Assembly (NCBI RefSeq): GCF_002999335.1
Contig: NW_020312062.1
Coordinates: 60,400 to 124,399 of the forward strand
Origin: Cyclospora cayetanensis
Taxonomy: Eukaryota; Apicomplexa; Conoidasida; Eucoccidiorida; Eimeriidae
Direction: 5' to 3'
Length of the DNA stretch: 64,000 nt
In this document: piece by piece, positions 34,301 to 44,123 of the stretch
Numbering within the stretch: the first letter of the stretch is position 1
Layout of the letters: each line of letters starts with the position of its first letter
The notes under the pieces: model-generated
What the model was told of the DNA's origin: nothing
Seen by the model: only the letters and a program-made list of their open reading frames with translations
Databases searched by the model: none
Program-made: the position numbers and the translations under genes

Positions 34301-35095
34301 AGGGGGCGTTTTTCCTGGAGGACCAAAGAAGCAAGTTCGGAACCTTAGTGGAGTTGAAGAGGCCCCTTAAACTCGAGAGATGGATTAGCGGGGTTTCCTT
34401 CCAAGTAGGCAGTAGACAGGCGCCCTTCACCTGCCGTTTGGCCTTTCTGTGCTTTTAATTGTCAGTGGCCAAGTGTCGTATTACTCCGCCTTCTCAGCGC
34501 ATGCATCTCCTAAACACAGCTCAAGCACGCTCTCCACCCGGTTGTGCCCTTCTGTCTGCGCCCGCTGTCTGCTTCCCACACTCTTAAACGACCCTGTTGC
34601 TCTAGCTCTGTGCTCCTCTCGGTTGGGTTGGCACTGTGTTGCACGAAGCGGATCACCATCTCTATCTTTCTCTTTCTTGCCCTTCTCTCTCACTATATAT
34701 TTAAATAGATAGATATATAGATATATGTAGATATACATACGACGCACGCAGCCCCTGCTCCTGTCTTGAGAAAGGAAGGGGGTGTACTGAGAGTGTCTTT
34801 CTGGGGTCCCCTGTTGGATCACCCCGTGGCAATTGCGAGACAAATCTTTCCATGGCTGGTACGGCCTTATCGTGTGTGTGTGTGCGTGTGAGTGTGGCTT
34901 ACACATCTCTTTAAGCGGGTTCTCGCACCTGTTACATTGTGTGTGCCTGTTCGACTGTTTGTATGTCTTAAGGTTGGTCGTACTGTCATTTCGATTTCAA
35001 TTCGCCGCCAATGGAGGATCTTGCCTGCCTGCTTGCGCTCTCAACGGAGTCTTGACTCTGGTACCCTTTACGTGACTGCGAGGAGCTGCCTGTAG
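28335..35095 (+). CDS. RING-CH (RINGv) plus FHA domain protein, predicted E3 ubiquitin ligase
   Basis: This is predicted to pair a membrane-type RING-CH ubiquitin ligase module with a phosphothreonine-binding FHA domain. Exon 1 (28335–28770) joins 29518 in phase. A long exon with Gly/Ala/Glu repeats ends in VRLSEGDVLKLGRFRLKV at about 30590. Exon 3 starts at 30991 and is alanine-rich. RING-CH: CRICLCE through APCRCK (32312–32390), MQFVHLQCLRTWM (32744–32811), a 40-nt exon (32977–33016), then CELCKAPYP (from 33159), giving the C4HC3 ligand order. FHA: LGRGHDSDVRLSDISVSRFH (33990–34162), FFLEDQRSKFGTLVEL (34303–34404), then VGRTVISISI (34973–35095, stop). All these junctions keep phase. The frame breaks once, in six G's at 30462–30467. 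The exons between 31.5 and 32.3 kb are unclear. The domain order suggests ubiquitination steered by phosphorylated partners; that is inference. Confidence 0.85.
29126..29183. repeat. 29-bp direct repeat, two copies, intronic
   Basis: GCAGTGTCTTTATGTGCACT with its following bases is repeated at 29126 and 29155, inside the first intron of the RING-CH/FHA gene. The copies are nearly identical. Confidence 0.9.
29897..30062. repeat. GGAGCA-rich coding minisatellite
   Basis: A purine-rich array of GGAGCA, GAAGGAGCA and related units encodes Gly/Ala/Glu-rich residues in the RING-CH/FHA protein. Read on the other strand it gives false leucine-rich frames. Confidence 0.85.
31336..31381. repeat. 46-bp CAG/CTG palindrome in an alanine run
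   Basis: A (GCA)n tract turns directly into (GCT)n, making a perfect inverted repeat centred on AGCT at 31357–31360. Both halves encode alanine in the RING-CH/FHA frame. The CTG side runs a few bases further (to 31386). Confidence 0.9.
32093..32112. repeat. TA microsatellite
   Basis: Short (TA)n followed by a T/A-rich stretch, in an intron of the RING-CH/FHA gene. Confidence 0.85.
33573..33962. repeat. About 92-bp tandem repeat, roughly four copies, intronic
   Basis: The motif GGCAGTGCATG recurs at 33618, 33710, 33802 and 33895, giving periods of 92, 92 and 93. Each unit also carries ACTTTTTGCATGCA (shortened by a T in the first) and CGAGTTTGTCCGTTGA-type sequence. Copies two and three are nearly identical; the outer ones have diverged. 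The array fills much of the intron between the RING-CH and FHA exons. Confidence 0.93.
34692..34740. repeat. ATAG/ATATAG-rich microsatellite
   Basis: Degenerate TATA/GATA units in the last intron of the RING-CH/FHA gene. Confidence 0.8.
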
Positions 35096-35103
35096 AGCCG
35101 CAA

Positions 35104-35772
35104 ATGCGGCAGCAGAGCGCAGCAGCAGCAGCACAAGCCGTGACAAATACGGGGGTAGCACGCGGTGGGAGAGGCCGTAGCGGGAGGTCGTCTTCTCTTT
35201 TTGGCCTCAGGCTAGGATTTGTGCTTCCCTTCGCATTCAGTCGCATGCATGTGATGTTTGCGTCTGCGTGCTGGTTTCTTGCCTTTTCCGCAGACGTTCG
35301 ATTTATTGACTCCGTTGGTCCCCAGGGTGTATCGAGCTCCCTGGCAGCCTTCAACTGGCATTCGCTGATAGGGGGGGGTACAGCAGGGGCCCCCTCAGGA
35401 AGTTCGCGTATCTCTGCCCTTGTGCACCGGCAGACTGCTGCAACTCCCAGAGGCCAGCATGCACCGGCAGCGCTTGGCGGCGCTGCTGCGGAGGCTCAAA
35501 GTGGGGTTGGCGGGGAGGCAGGCGAAGACGATCAACAGCAGCAGCAGCAACAAGCGCATTCCGAGAGGGCCTCTGGACAGCAGGGAGAGGATTCTTTTGA
35601 AAGGATGCCGAATCCGCAGTTCAACAGCAGCGACGCTCCAGCAGCCAGCGTGCAGCAGCCGTCGTTGCGGCAGCAGATTCATCAGTTGCAGCAGCGTGGA
35701 GCCTTGAGAGCCTCGCAGGCTAGTCCAAGGGTCAGTCGATCTCCCGCAGCAGTGATGAGGGCACTTGACTGA
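35104..35772 (+). CDS. Gln/Ala/Ser-rich open frame, possible alternative 3' exon
   Basis: This frame starts just after the RING-CH/FHA stop at 35095. From an acceptor-like TTTTCCGCAG at about 35292 it reads VRFIDSVGPQG, then a Gln-rich, Ala/Ser-rich disordered tail (QQQQQQQ near 35540) to a stop at 35770–35772. It could be an alternative or true last exon of the RING-CH/FHA gene, but I found no strong donor in matching phase. A separate small gene is also possible. The FHA fold already looks complete without it. Confidence 0.35.
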   Translation: MRQQSAAAAAQAVTNTGVARGGRGRSGRSSSLFGLRLGFVLPFAFSRMHVMFASACWFLAFSADVRFIDSVGPQGVSSSLAAFNWHSLIGGGTAGAPSGSSRISALVHRQTAATPRGQHAPAALGGAAAEAQSGVGGEAGEDDQQQQQQQAHSERASGQQGEDSFERMPNPQFNSSDAPAASVQQPSLRQQIHQLQQRGALRASQASPRVSRSPAAVMRALD

Positions 35773-36902
35773 GACAGCGGGCTGCGCTCATGACTCCCTC
35801 AGCAGGAGTCACCATTTTATTTCGCTTTAGGGCATATCGATCGAATGTAGCAACACTATAGAGAAGGCCTCCCCGCTTCCTCCCTATGCGGCAGACGCCC
35901 TCTAGGGTATGTCCATTCCGTAGAGAAGGGGAGCTTCGTAATCGAAAGCCTCTTAAGGGCTGCGTTAGGGCCCCTTAGAGGCTAGAGGGGTGCCCTGTAG
36001 GGCCCCTTCCCAGCTTCCGACAGAGTAGAGTGGATTTTGTAGATAACAAGTTCGGGGGCACTCTCAACATGACAGGCTGCAGAGGACGCCATTTGTGTGC
36101 GTGGTGTGTGTGCTCCGATGAGTGGTGGGGACGCCTTCTAGAGACGACCACTTGCGTTGGAACGTGCTCTTGCCCCTGCCAGTGCAGTCTGTGCTTGCAA
36201 CGGAATTGCCCTCATATAGTTAGTACGCAGGTGCCCCATCGGGCGTTTTCGGGGTGCACCTGTTTCTACGATTTTATTCGCCGCGTCTATCTTCGGCCGG
36301 AGGGCTGATGTGGGGTCTGCCGCGTTTTCATTTGGATATGTCCAGAATGGAGAGTAGACGGCCGCCTCCTCGCCCCCCTCGGAGGCATGCATGATTAACT
36401 CGCATCCTTGCAAAAGGCTTTAAGCAAACGCTTGCATGTATACGGTACCTCCGCGCGCGGAAGTGATTGGTGCTACGCAGCAACTCCTCAAGGACCGTAT
36501 TAGGTGTGTGGGGGAGGGGGATTTTAGTTAGGTGTTGGGGGGCGAGGGGGATTCTAGTTAGGTGTTGGGGGGGCGAGGGGGATTTTATTTAGTGTTGGGG
36601 GGCGAGGGGGATTTCATTTAGTGTTGGGGGGAGGGGGAGTCGGCAGGCGCGGCGGTTAAAATGCCTGCTTGCTTGCGTTCCTACAGTCTCCCCTCCGCCC
36701 TTTGTTTGTTGTGGCCATTGAAAAGCCAAACTCAAGAGTCTGTGCGCCTGCATGCGGCCCCAAAGAAATTTTACTGTCGTTCGCGTGTGAGCTATGGGCA
36801 GAAGGGTGTGGGAGCTACGCTGTGCCTTGAAAGGCAACGAGGGGGTCAAAAAGAAGCAGCAGCTCCCGCTTGCTCCAGTCGCTGTAGAGTGCGCAGTCCT
36901 CC
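35773..36902. other. Convergent intergenic region
   Basis: Between two genes that end towards each other. It is rich in GGGCCCCTT-type motifs (35940–36010) and holds a G-rich minisatellite near 36510–36640. No exon is supported. Confidence 0.4.
36511..36640. repeat. 30-bp G-rich minisatellite, four copies
   Basis: Units of GAGGGGGATTTTAGTTAGGT type followed by GTTGGGG recur at 36521, 36551, 36582 and 36611, with a period of 29–31 bp. Each unit has several runs of four or more G's on the + strand. It lies downstream of the 3' end of the − strand gene at 36903. Confidence 0.9.
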
Positions 36903-37606
36903 TTACGGGGGTACTTGTGAAGCTGCTCCCTTCAGCAGCGCTACTGCTGCTTCTGCCGCCTTCCGTATCTGGGGATGCCTGGCAGAATTGCCCTTCCTGG
37001 GGACCTGCGAGGTGTATGCCCAAATGCCGCACAGCAGCAACTGCATGCGCTGCAAGTGCTGCTGCTCCAAATCGCCGTTAGTGGCCTCTAGGATGTACAG
37101 GGATGCAGCGTGCAAGAGCAGAGAGGCAAGAGTGAACTGGCGTAAGGCCCCCCCCTGACGCTGCACATTCGGCGATGCCTCCATAGGCACCTGATGCCGT
37201 GAATCTTGCTGCTTAGGATGCTGCAGCGGGCAGCAAAAGGGGCAGCTCTGCAGATTAAACGGCGGAGGAGGGAACCTCAGCACCCGCTTAAGCGTCTGTA
37301 TCGAACTCTGCTGGAAGGAACCTCCGGCAAGGGCGCTTTCTAACTGCTGCAAACCCTCCTGCGGCAGTAGCAGCTGCAGCAAAGGCTGCATGCAAAATTC
37401 CTCAAAGAGCTTCGCCGCTGCGCGCCTGCTGCTGTCGCTGCTTCTCATGGTGCAGTCCTCGTTACAGTTCACAGGAGAAACAACAACACGCGTAAAGAGG
37501 AGGGCGCAACAAACCAGCAGCAACAGGGAAGGGGGAGACAAAGGATCTCCCTTCTCTCCTTGCTGGGATTCCTGCACAAAGAGAACCTCCCAAGGCCTGT
37601 CGCAAA

Positions 37607-37656
<50 letters not shown>

Positions 37657-40600
37657 GCGTACACCTGGAGTTCAAGTAAAAAGACTCCCCGCATCAGGTT
37701 AAGCGCGCTCGCTTCGTCTCCCTTCCTACAACAGGCAGCAGCAAGAGACAGACAGGGGTGATTCGCAGCCTTCCGGAGTAGGCTCAGAGCTTCCTCAATG
37801 TCTCCTCCCCTGCCACAAGCGAACGCGTCTGCTGCTGCTGGTGTTACTGGTGCGGCTGCTTCTTCTTCTGCCGTCGCGTCCAAAGGCGATGGAAGGGACG
37901 CTATCTGCAGCAAAGCCATTGTAGCGAAGAGACAGCGACTGCCTCGTGTATGCTGCTGCTTGCGGTCCTGCTGCGTGTTGTGCAGCAGCTCTTCGCGCGT
38001 CTGCTGCCGCTGTTGCCGCTGCAGATCTGCAGCAGCCAGACACACTGAGGGTGATAAGCCCGCAAGAGTTTGTGTTACTGTCTGCGTTTGTTGCAGCCGT
38101 TCATACTGCGGCTGCTGCGTCAGTTGCTGCTGCCTCAGGTACGTCTTGAGTTGAGGACGGGCACACCTCAAGACTCGCAAGCCTGCTGCTGCTCCCCTGT
38201 TCGCTGCAGACGCAGCAGGGGGCAGTGAAGCGCAGCAACAGCAACAACATCCAGGATTGCAGAGAAGGCTGTGAATCGTGGGATTTCCAGGAAGTGGTGT
38301 TTTTTTTGTTCCCAAGGCGTCCTCTAGGGGACCGCTGCGCGCAGTGGTCAGCTCTTCTGGGAGACACGGGGGGAGACTGCTGCCTGATAAATTCTCCTTA
38401 GAGCCGATCTGATCGAGGCTGCTGTAACTGCAGGGGTTCTCCTGCTGCGGCGTATCCAGGATCTGCTTCCCAGCGTCTCGCAACAGCGCCGTCTCGAAGG
38501 GGCCTCCAGTCTTAGTCGCGAGCGGAGCAAAGACTGCGCCTCCTGCTGCTTTCTCTGGAGGGATATGTTGCGCTGCAGACTCTGGAAAGGAAGTTGCGGG
38601 GAGGTCATGCGAGGTGTCTGCTACTGCGCCTCCTTCTGGAGTTTCTAGGGGGAATTCTCGCGGCTTGCTTGGAGGCAGGGGGAGGGCCCCTTCCGGTTCT
38701 CCGCTCCCCCGCGGCTGGGGTGGGCGACTTTCTGCTATCGCGGCAGCTGCTTCCGATTCAAGACAAGGCATTGCTTTGAAAGGCGCCTTTTCGCTGCATC
38801 CCCAAGGGCTCTCGCTGGGAGAACTGCGCTCCGCTTCCGAGGCTTTAGGCCCCTCCTTCGCCGTTGCTGCTGTGCTCGCAGTCGCCGCTGCTGCAGCGGC
38901 TGCTGCCGAGCATTCGGGAGTGCGCGCCTCCATTTGCGCCTTTTTTTCACCTGCTTCAGGCCCCCCAAGAGGTCTCTGCTGCAGCCTCCTGTCTCCCTGC
39001 GCAGGAGGAGAGCTTCCTGCAGCTGCAGAAACAGGCGGCAAGCCCGCTCCTGGCTCCCCTGTTGGTGATGCTGCAGACTCTTCTTCGCATCTCTCCTGTT
39101 CCCCAGCGGCAGAAAGGCCTTCCACCCCACTCGCCGGGCTAGGAGGCGCTTGTGTTTCCAAGTCTTCCGACTCCATTCGTGTCTGCTCCGAGCTGCTGCT
39201 GACTGTGCTGTTGTTGGCTGTTGCCATTGCGGCAGCAGGAGAGGCCTCCCCGCCTGCGGCTGCAAGGCTGGGCAAGGCTTCTTCCGGAGTCTCGCGAGGC
39301 GCAGCAGCAGACGCAGCAGCTGCTCCTGCAGAGGAGTCTGTGGCTGCCTCTGCCTCTGCCTCCGACGCTGCCGCTCTTGCTGCTGCCTTGCTCTGAGGCT
39401 GTGCTTCCGCAAGGCTGTGGTCCTTCAAGACTTCCCCGCGCAGAGCCTCCGCTGCTGTGTTTTCTTCGGCGGGAGCAGCCGCATCTGGAAGCCTTGCTCT
39501 TGTCACCGCTGCTGCTTGCCCGCTTGCAGCACCAGGCATCGCTGCTGCTGCTGCCCCTGAAGCTCTTGGAGGCTGGACGCCTCTTGGGGGCGAATCGTTC
39601 AATCGTCTGCGACGGAGGGAGAGCAGCTGGCGCGTCTCGCAAGGAGGCAGCCGTTTGAGAGCGGCACACCCCGATCCTGCTCCCCAGGATCGAACTGCTG
39701 CAGTTCTTGCTGAGGGAAGATTCGCACGTCCTCGCGAAGACGCTGCTGGAGCAATAGCCAGACTTGCACCAGCTGTTGTTGTTGGCGAGGATAGTGGTGC
39801 GGAATCTAGCGTTGGAAGATGGGAGGCTGAGCGGCTCCTTCTTCGGAGTGGCAGCCAGGGGGCTCTCGCAAAGCCTCTTCTCACTCCTGCTGCTGTTTCC
39901 GTCACTGCATACTGCTGAGGAAGCGCCGCAGCGGGCAGGTTGGGGGTAGACACTGACCTCCGGAGGCGAGGATAGGCTGTCGCTCTTGCTGCTGCTGCTG
40001 CTGCCGCTGCAGCCACTTCCGCAGTCGATATTTTTGTCGGCGTAGGCAGCAACTCGCTTCTGGAGGCTTGAGATACCCCACCAGGTGCTCTATCCGCTTG
40101 GTGCTGCTGCAGTTTCTTCTGCATGTTCTGACGGCTGTGCAGCATTGGGAAGGGGGTTCTCCTCACCGCTGCAGACTCTCCTCTCGCTGTGCGTTCTGCT
40201 GCTTGTGGCAGCCTTCCGAGGAGCTGCCGATTGCTTGACGACGCGAAGGAAGAAGCAGATCTTCCAGCCGCGGCGTCTGACGCACAGGCTGCACGTGCAC
40301 GGAAGCCTCTCCGAGAGACCTCCTGGGCGGGAGAGGCTCTGAGCAGATTCTCTTCAGCGGCTGCGGCGAGTGCATGCGCAGCGCTGGAAGCTGTTTCCTC
40401 CGGTGTGTCTCGAGAAACAAGCAATTCAGGCGCAAGAGGACTGACCTCCCGATGAGCAGCTGCTGCCGTCAGCGAGGCTAGTCGTTCTACAGATGATGGC
40501 GTTGGATGCAGCAGAAGGAGGTTTGCTGAGGGTGGCCTTCTGTGCGGCGAGGCATTCTCTTCTTCAGAGACAAAGCCTCCAAAAGCAGGTGTCTGCAAAC

Positions 40601-41675
40601 ATGAAGGCAGGGATACTCCTTTATCCCCCCCAGGAGAAGACAGTACTGGCTCCTGTTGTCGTTGCTGTTGTTGCTGCAAAGCCTCCTGCTGTTGCTGCAA
40701 AGCCTCCTCCTGCTCCTCCTGTTGCTGCAAAGCCTCCTGCTGCTCCTCCTGTTGCTGCAAAGCCTCCTGCTGCTCCTCCTGTTGCTGCAAAGCCTCCTGC
40801 TGCTCCTCCTGTTGCTGCAAAGCCTCCTCCTGCTGCTGCTGGCATGCGTCGCGCAGCAACCGCTCCCGCGGGTGCGTTCCTGGAGCAGCTACTGACTGCG
40901 CCTGTGTCTTGACAGGGGCAGTGTCTCCCGTTTCCACTGCCGCCGCTTGGGAAGAGGAAGGGGCACTGTAGGGACTGCTGCAGCTGAGGGGAGAGAACGG
41001 ACTTCGATAATCAGAAGGCGACGAAGGTAAAAACTCTAAGGGCTGAGTGTCGCACAGAATTTCCCTCTGCATCCCTGGCCTTGCCTCTGCCAAATTCTCC
41101 GCTGCCTCGCGCAGGGATGTCGCTGGATGAGCAGCTACGGGAGGGGGAGTTGCTGCTGCGTAGCTGCTGGGAGGCCTAGGCGTACCAGCATCAGCGATGC
41201 TCCTGAAGAAGGCGCGAGCAGCTGATAGGGAAAAGGAGGAGTCTCTTGGCCGCTTATGAGAGAGAGAGGCTGCACTCCGGGTTAGCCTGAGAGCAGCTTC
41301 CTGTGGAGGAAGACTCCTCGCCAGTGGCGTGCGAGACAGAAGACGGCCCCCACAGAAGCTGCCTTGTTGAGGATTCTCCCAAGGAGTCTGGTGCACTCTG
41401 CTTGGGGTGGGCGTTCCTGCCGTTCTGTCTGCTACGGAGGTGGGCGCAAAGCCCTCTCCTGGAGAGGAGGCCATCCTGAGCGCTCCAGCCGTTGCCGGTG
41501 CAGCCGCAGCTGTTTTTGGACTCCAAAGAGAGGCGTTCAGAGCATAGGCTGCAGCTGCAACGGCAGCACGGCGCCAGCCGCATTGCCAGCACGTGCAGCA
41601 GGGTGGGGTTGTTGTTGTGTTGGGCGGAAGAAAAGATAAATTCGAGCGAGCGTGGCAGGTAGCTAGGCCCCACAT
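36903..41675 (-). CDS. Very large Ala/Gln/Pro-rich protein with homopolymer runs, function unknown
   Basis: A single open frame of about 1,590 codons. The first ATG is 41673–41675; the start of MASSPGEGF at 41474 looks at least as good. I recognise no catalytic domain. The N-terminal third is Ser/Pro-rich. It contains a decapeptide array of the type QEALQQQEEQ (40667–40845), which should form a coiled coil. The middle is Ala/Ser/Glu-rich and looks disordered. Then come a short Cys run (CCCCCCA), RLQQTQTVTQTLAG and a 15-Gln run (37608–37656). The last 250 residues are less biased (LLQLLLPQEGLQQLESALAGG, LRFPPPPFNLQSCPFC, LASLLLHAASLYILEA) and may fold as helices. The repeat content is typical of Eimeria proteins. 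It is convergent with the RING-CH/FHA gene. Confidence 0.65.
37608..37656. repeat. CTG/CAG trinucleotide run (poly-Gln)
   Basis: Uninterrupted CTG on the + strand, read as CAG (Gln) in the − strand protein at 36903–41675. Confidence 0.95.
40667..40845. repeat. 30-bp coding tandem repeat (QEALQQQEEQ)
   Basis: GTTGCTGCAAAGCCTCCTGC with CTCCTCCT-type endings repeats about five times, mostly at 30 bp. On the − strand it encodes the heptad-like units EEALQQQ/EEQQEALQQQ. All three + strand frames also lack stops here, giving false frames rich in Leu. Confidence 0.92.
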
Positions 41676-42209
41676 ATACAAGCATCCATCCCCCTTAAAA
41701 CAAAGGTAGGAAATAATTCGGCTTAATGAAGGCTGTCAAGGGGCCCTGGAGGCCACCCCAGGGTTCTGCGCGCTGCTGGTGCTGAGGCGTTCCTGCGGCA
41801 GGAGAGGGGCCCCCTGTTGCGGAGAGGAGTAGTAGGGAGCGCAAAATGGATTTCTGGTTCGATTGGCTCTTTATTTTTTGCGGGATCCACATGTGCTTTG
41901 CGGTCTCTGAATTCCTGGAGTGATTCACGACACTTGAGAGGGGCCCCTTCAAATAGCAGCTGCCCTTCCCACACGGGAGCCTTGTCAGTCTCGTAGTGTG
42001 TCTGTCCATCTGATGGGCTATCTATCTCTCTTGTTGAGTTTAGTTTATTCTTTGGTTTTTGTGTATCCACTGGTCTTCACCATCAGAGTGCCCGCCGTCG
42101 CCCTCCTGGTTGCCTGCAGCCGCCTTGTCGGCTGTGCAGGGGGCAGTTGTTGATACGAAGAGCGCAAGGAGCTCTTCTTGGTGATATTCCTCTTCGATTG
42201 AGTCTTTCT
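41676..42209. other. Divergent intergenic region
   Basis: Between the − strand giant gene and the + strand coiled-coil gene. Both promoters should be here. The − strand frames at 41695–42070 have no splice support. Confidence 0.4.
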
Positions 42210-43019
42210 ATGGCGCTTCAGTCTCCTGAGGACAGGGGGCCCCCAGTAGGGGCCCCAGAGTGCTCCGCTGAGAAGTCAGACCTCGATCACTCGTCCCAGA
42301 GCAGCCTTCCACAGCCTCTGAGGCATTCTAGAAACTCTGAAAGCGACAATCCCTGAGCACCTATCTACGAAGGGCACATCGGGGGGCCTCAAAATCGGAC
42401 TTTCTGTCTTCTGTTGCATGCAGTTTGTCATCGGCGGAACTTGTCGAGAGGATTATGCAGCTACAAGAAGAGCTCTCAGGTAGGTAAGGCTGCTGCAGCA
42501 AGCGTGGGCATGCACAGAAGCCTCATCAGACAAAAGGAAAAGGGGGCGAGAGACGGGTAGAGGCCGGAGCATAGGAGGCACAGCTCGAGGAGAAGGGAAT
42601 CCCGTTGCGCTGCCTCTCTTAAATCTGCAATGGGAACCTGCCAAGCCTTGAGTCGCCCCCTGCTTACAGGGTGTTACATAGGATGGTCTAGACTGCTGAA
42701 GTCGCTGCACGCCCTCTGATGCGTCTCTATCGCTTCAGATCTTTCCTACCAGGTAGAGGCTGCGCGGCTCTCAAACAGCACCCTCAAGCAAGAGAATGAA
42801 TGCTTGCAGAAGAAAATACTGCGCATCAAAAACCAGCTGGCAGCAGTGCCCCTAGATTCCCAACAACTGCCGCAGCATCAGCAGGGAAAGCAAGAGGTTG
42901 CGGCAGTTCTCTCAGAAGAGGGGGAACCCTCTGCCACAACGACAAAGCGGACAGAGAGCCCCCATAAGGCGGAGGAAACTGATGAGACTAGGGCTTCTTC
43001 TTCAGATTTGACTGCGTAG
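42210..43019 (+). CDS. Small coiled-coil protein, resembling SCOC
   Basis: Three exons are likely. The first starts at ATG 42210 (MALQSPEDRG), but its donor is unclear. The second is 42424–42479 (LSSAELVERIMQLQEELS, ending in a GTAGGT donor). The third is 42739–43019 (DLSYQVEAARLSNSTLKQEN, then ECLQKKILRIKNQL, stop at 43017–43019). The core is a leucine-zipper-like coiled coil of about 50 residues, and the third exon ends in a Ser/Thr/Glu-rich tail. The pattern of hydrophobic positions and the small size recall the short coiled-coil protein SCOC, a Golgi and ARL-binding protein in animals. That link is tentative, since coiled coils resemble each other by chance. No repeats or membrane segments are seen. 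Confidence 0.55.
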
Positions 43020-44123
43020 AAGCCTCAACTCATTGGCGTCTTTTCTGGAGTGAACCCTAGATAAGCTTCCTCCATGCAGAAGCGCACCGGCTTGCTGTCC
43101 GCAAACAGCTTCACCACACGAGGCTCTCCTCCGTCGTCAGGCTAAAATTTCTTCGCACATATTCGATATCCAAGCGTTTCTCAGTTGGTTTGCTTACAAG
43201 GGCCACGCGGAAGCGGCCGCGAATTGTTACACCTTATCTGAGGTCTCCGTAGGGAGGCACGCACATTAATCTAGTTTCGAGATACAAACTTGCTATAAAT
43301 TACTGAATGTTCCTCGGAGAGCCCATCGGTTCCCCTGACAGGCGCCTCTTAGAGTTCCCGACATAACGGGAGAGGGACAACAAAGGTGCGCGTTGCTGGA
43401 TCCCTTAAGCACTTAGTGCATTAGAAGCTAGTTGCGCACAATACTCCGCACACACATATTTACACACACATATATTTACACACACACTCACACACACGGT
43501 GATTTTTACCGTACTGGCCCCATGTCCTTCTGCAACAAAAAATACAATCGGGCACCACAAACAGTCAGAATTCTGCAAAACCTTGTTTGAGTATGCGTGG
43601 TATAGGTGAGAGCCTTTAAGTGCAGCTTAGCCCGTTGTTGTAGATAATGCTCTAAGGCTGCCAGTGTACATGGCAGGTGGAGGGAACCCACGGCAGGAGA
43701 CACGCAAATTCAATAAAGGGCCGGAAGCCCTTAAAAACGGGTTTTCTTCAAACACGGGGGGCTGCCATGGGGGAGCCTGTTGTGCCCCCGACTCGAGGGT
43801 GGCTCGTCTCCTCTGTCTCTGAGGAGTTTGTTCTTAACAACAGGATCTCCTCTGCGAAGGGAGTATAGGCTTCGCCAGAAGCAAGTGAACTCTGCAGAGG
43901 GCCCCACGGGCACCCGGGGGACGTGTGAATGGCCCGTGGGAGCGAAATATATTAAAACGATAGCCCTGTCTAATTTTTTCAGGGATGCCTACAGACATAG
44001 GAGCCTTAAAAAGGCTTTTCCTTTAGATTCCTTCAGTGTAGAGTGAGCGCAGGTGTAACGCCGTAAGGCTGTGTCTTCAGTGATATGGACCTTCTCCGTC
44101 TTGGAGATCTGGTCGTAGAGTTG
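43020..44123. other. Convergent intergenic region
   Basis: Between the coiled-coil gene and FabG, which end towards each other. It holds a CA-rich microsatellite at 43448–43497. The + strand frames at 43677–44046 have no splice support. Confidence 0.4.
43448..43497. repeat. CA/TA microsatellite
   Basis: Runs of CACACA broken by TATTTA units. Confidence 0.9.

Noticed and set aside
40493..40912. + strand frames of 79 and 139 codons with PPVAAK or LLLLQS repeats
   Set aside because: They are shadows of the decapeptide repeat in the − strand giant gene.
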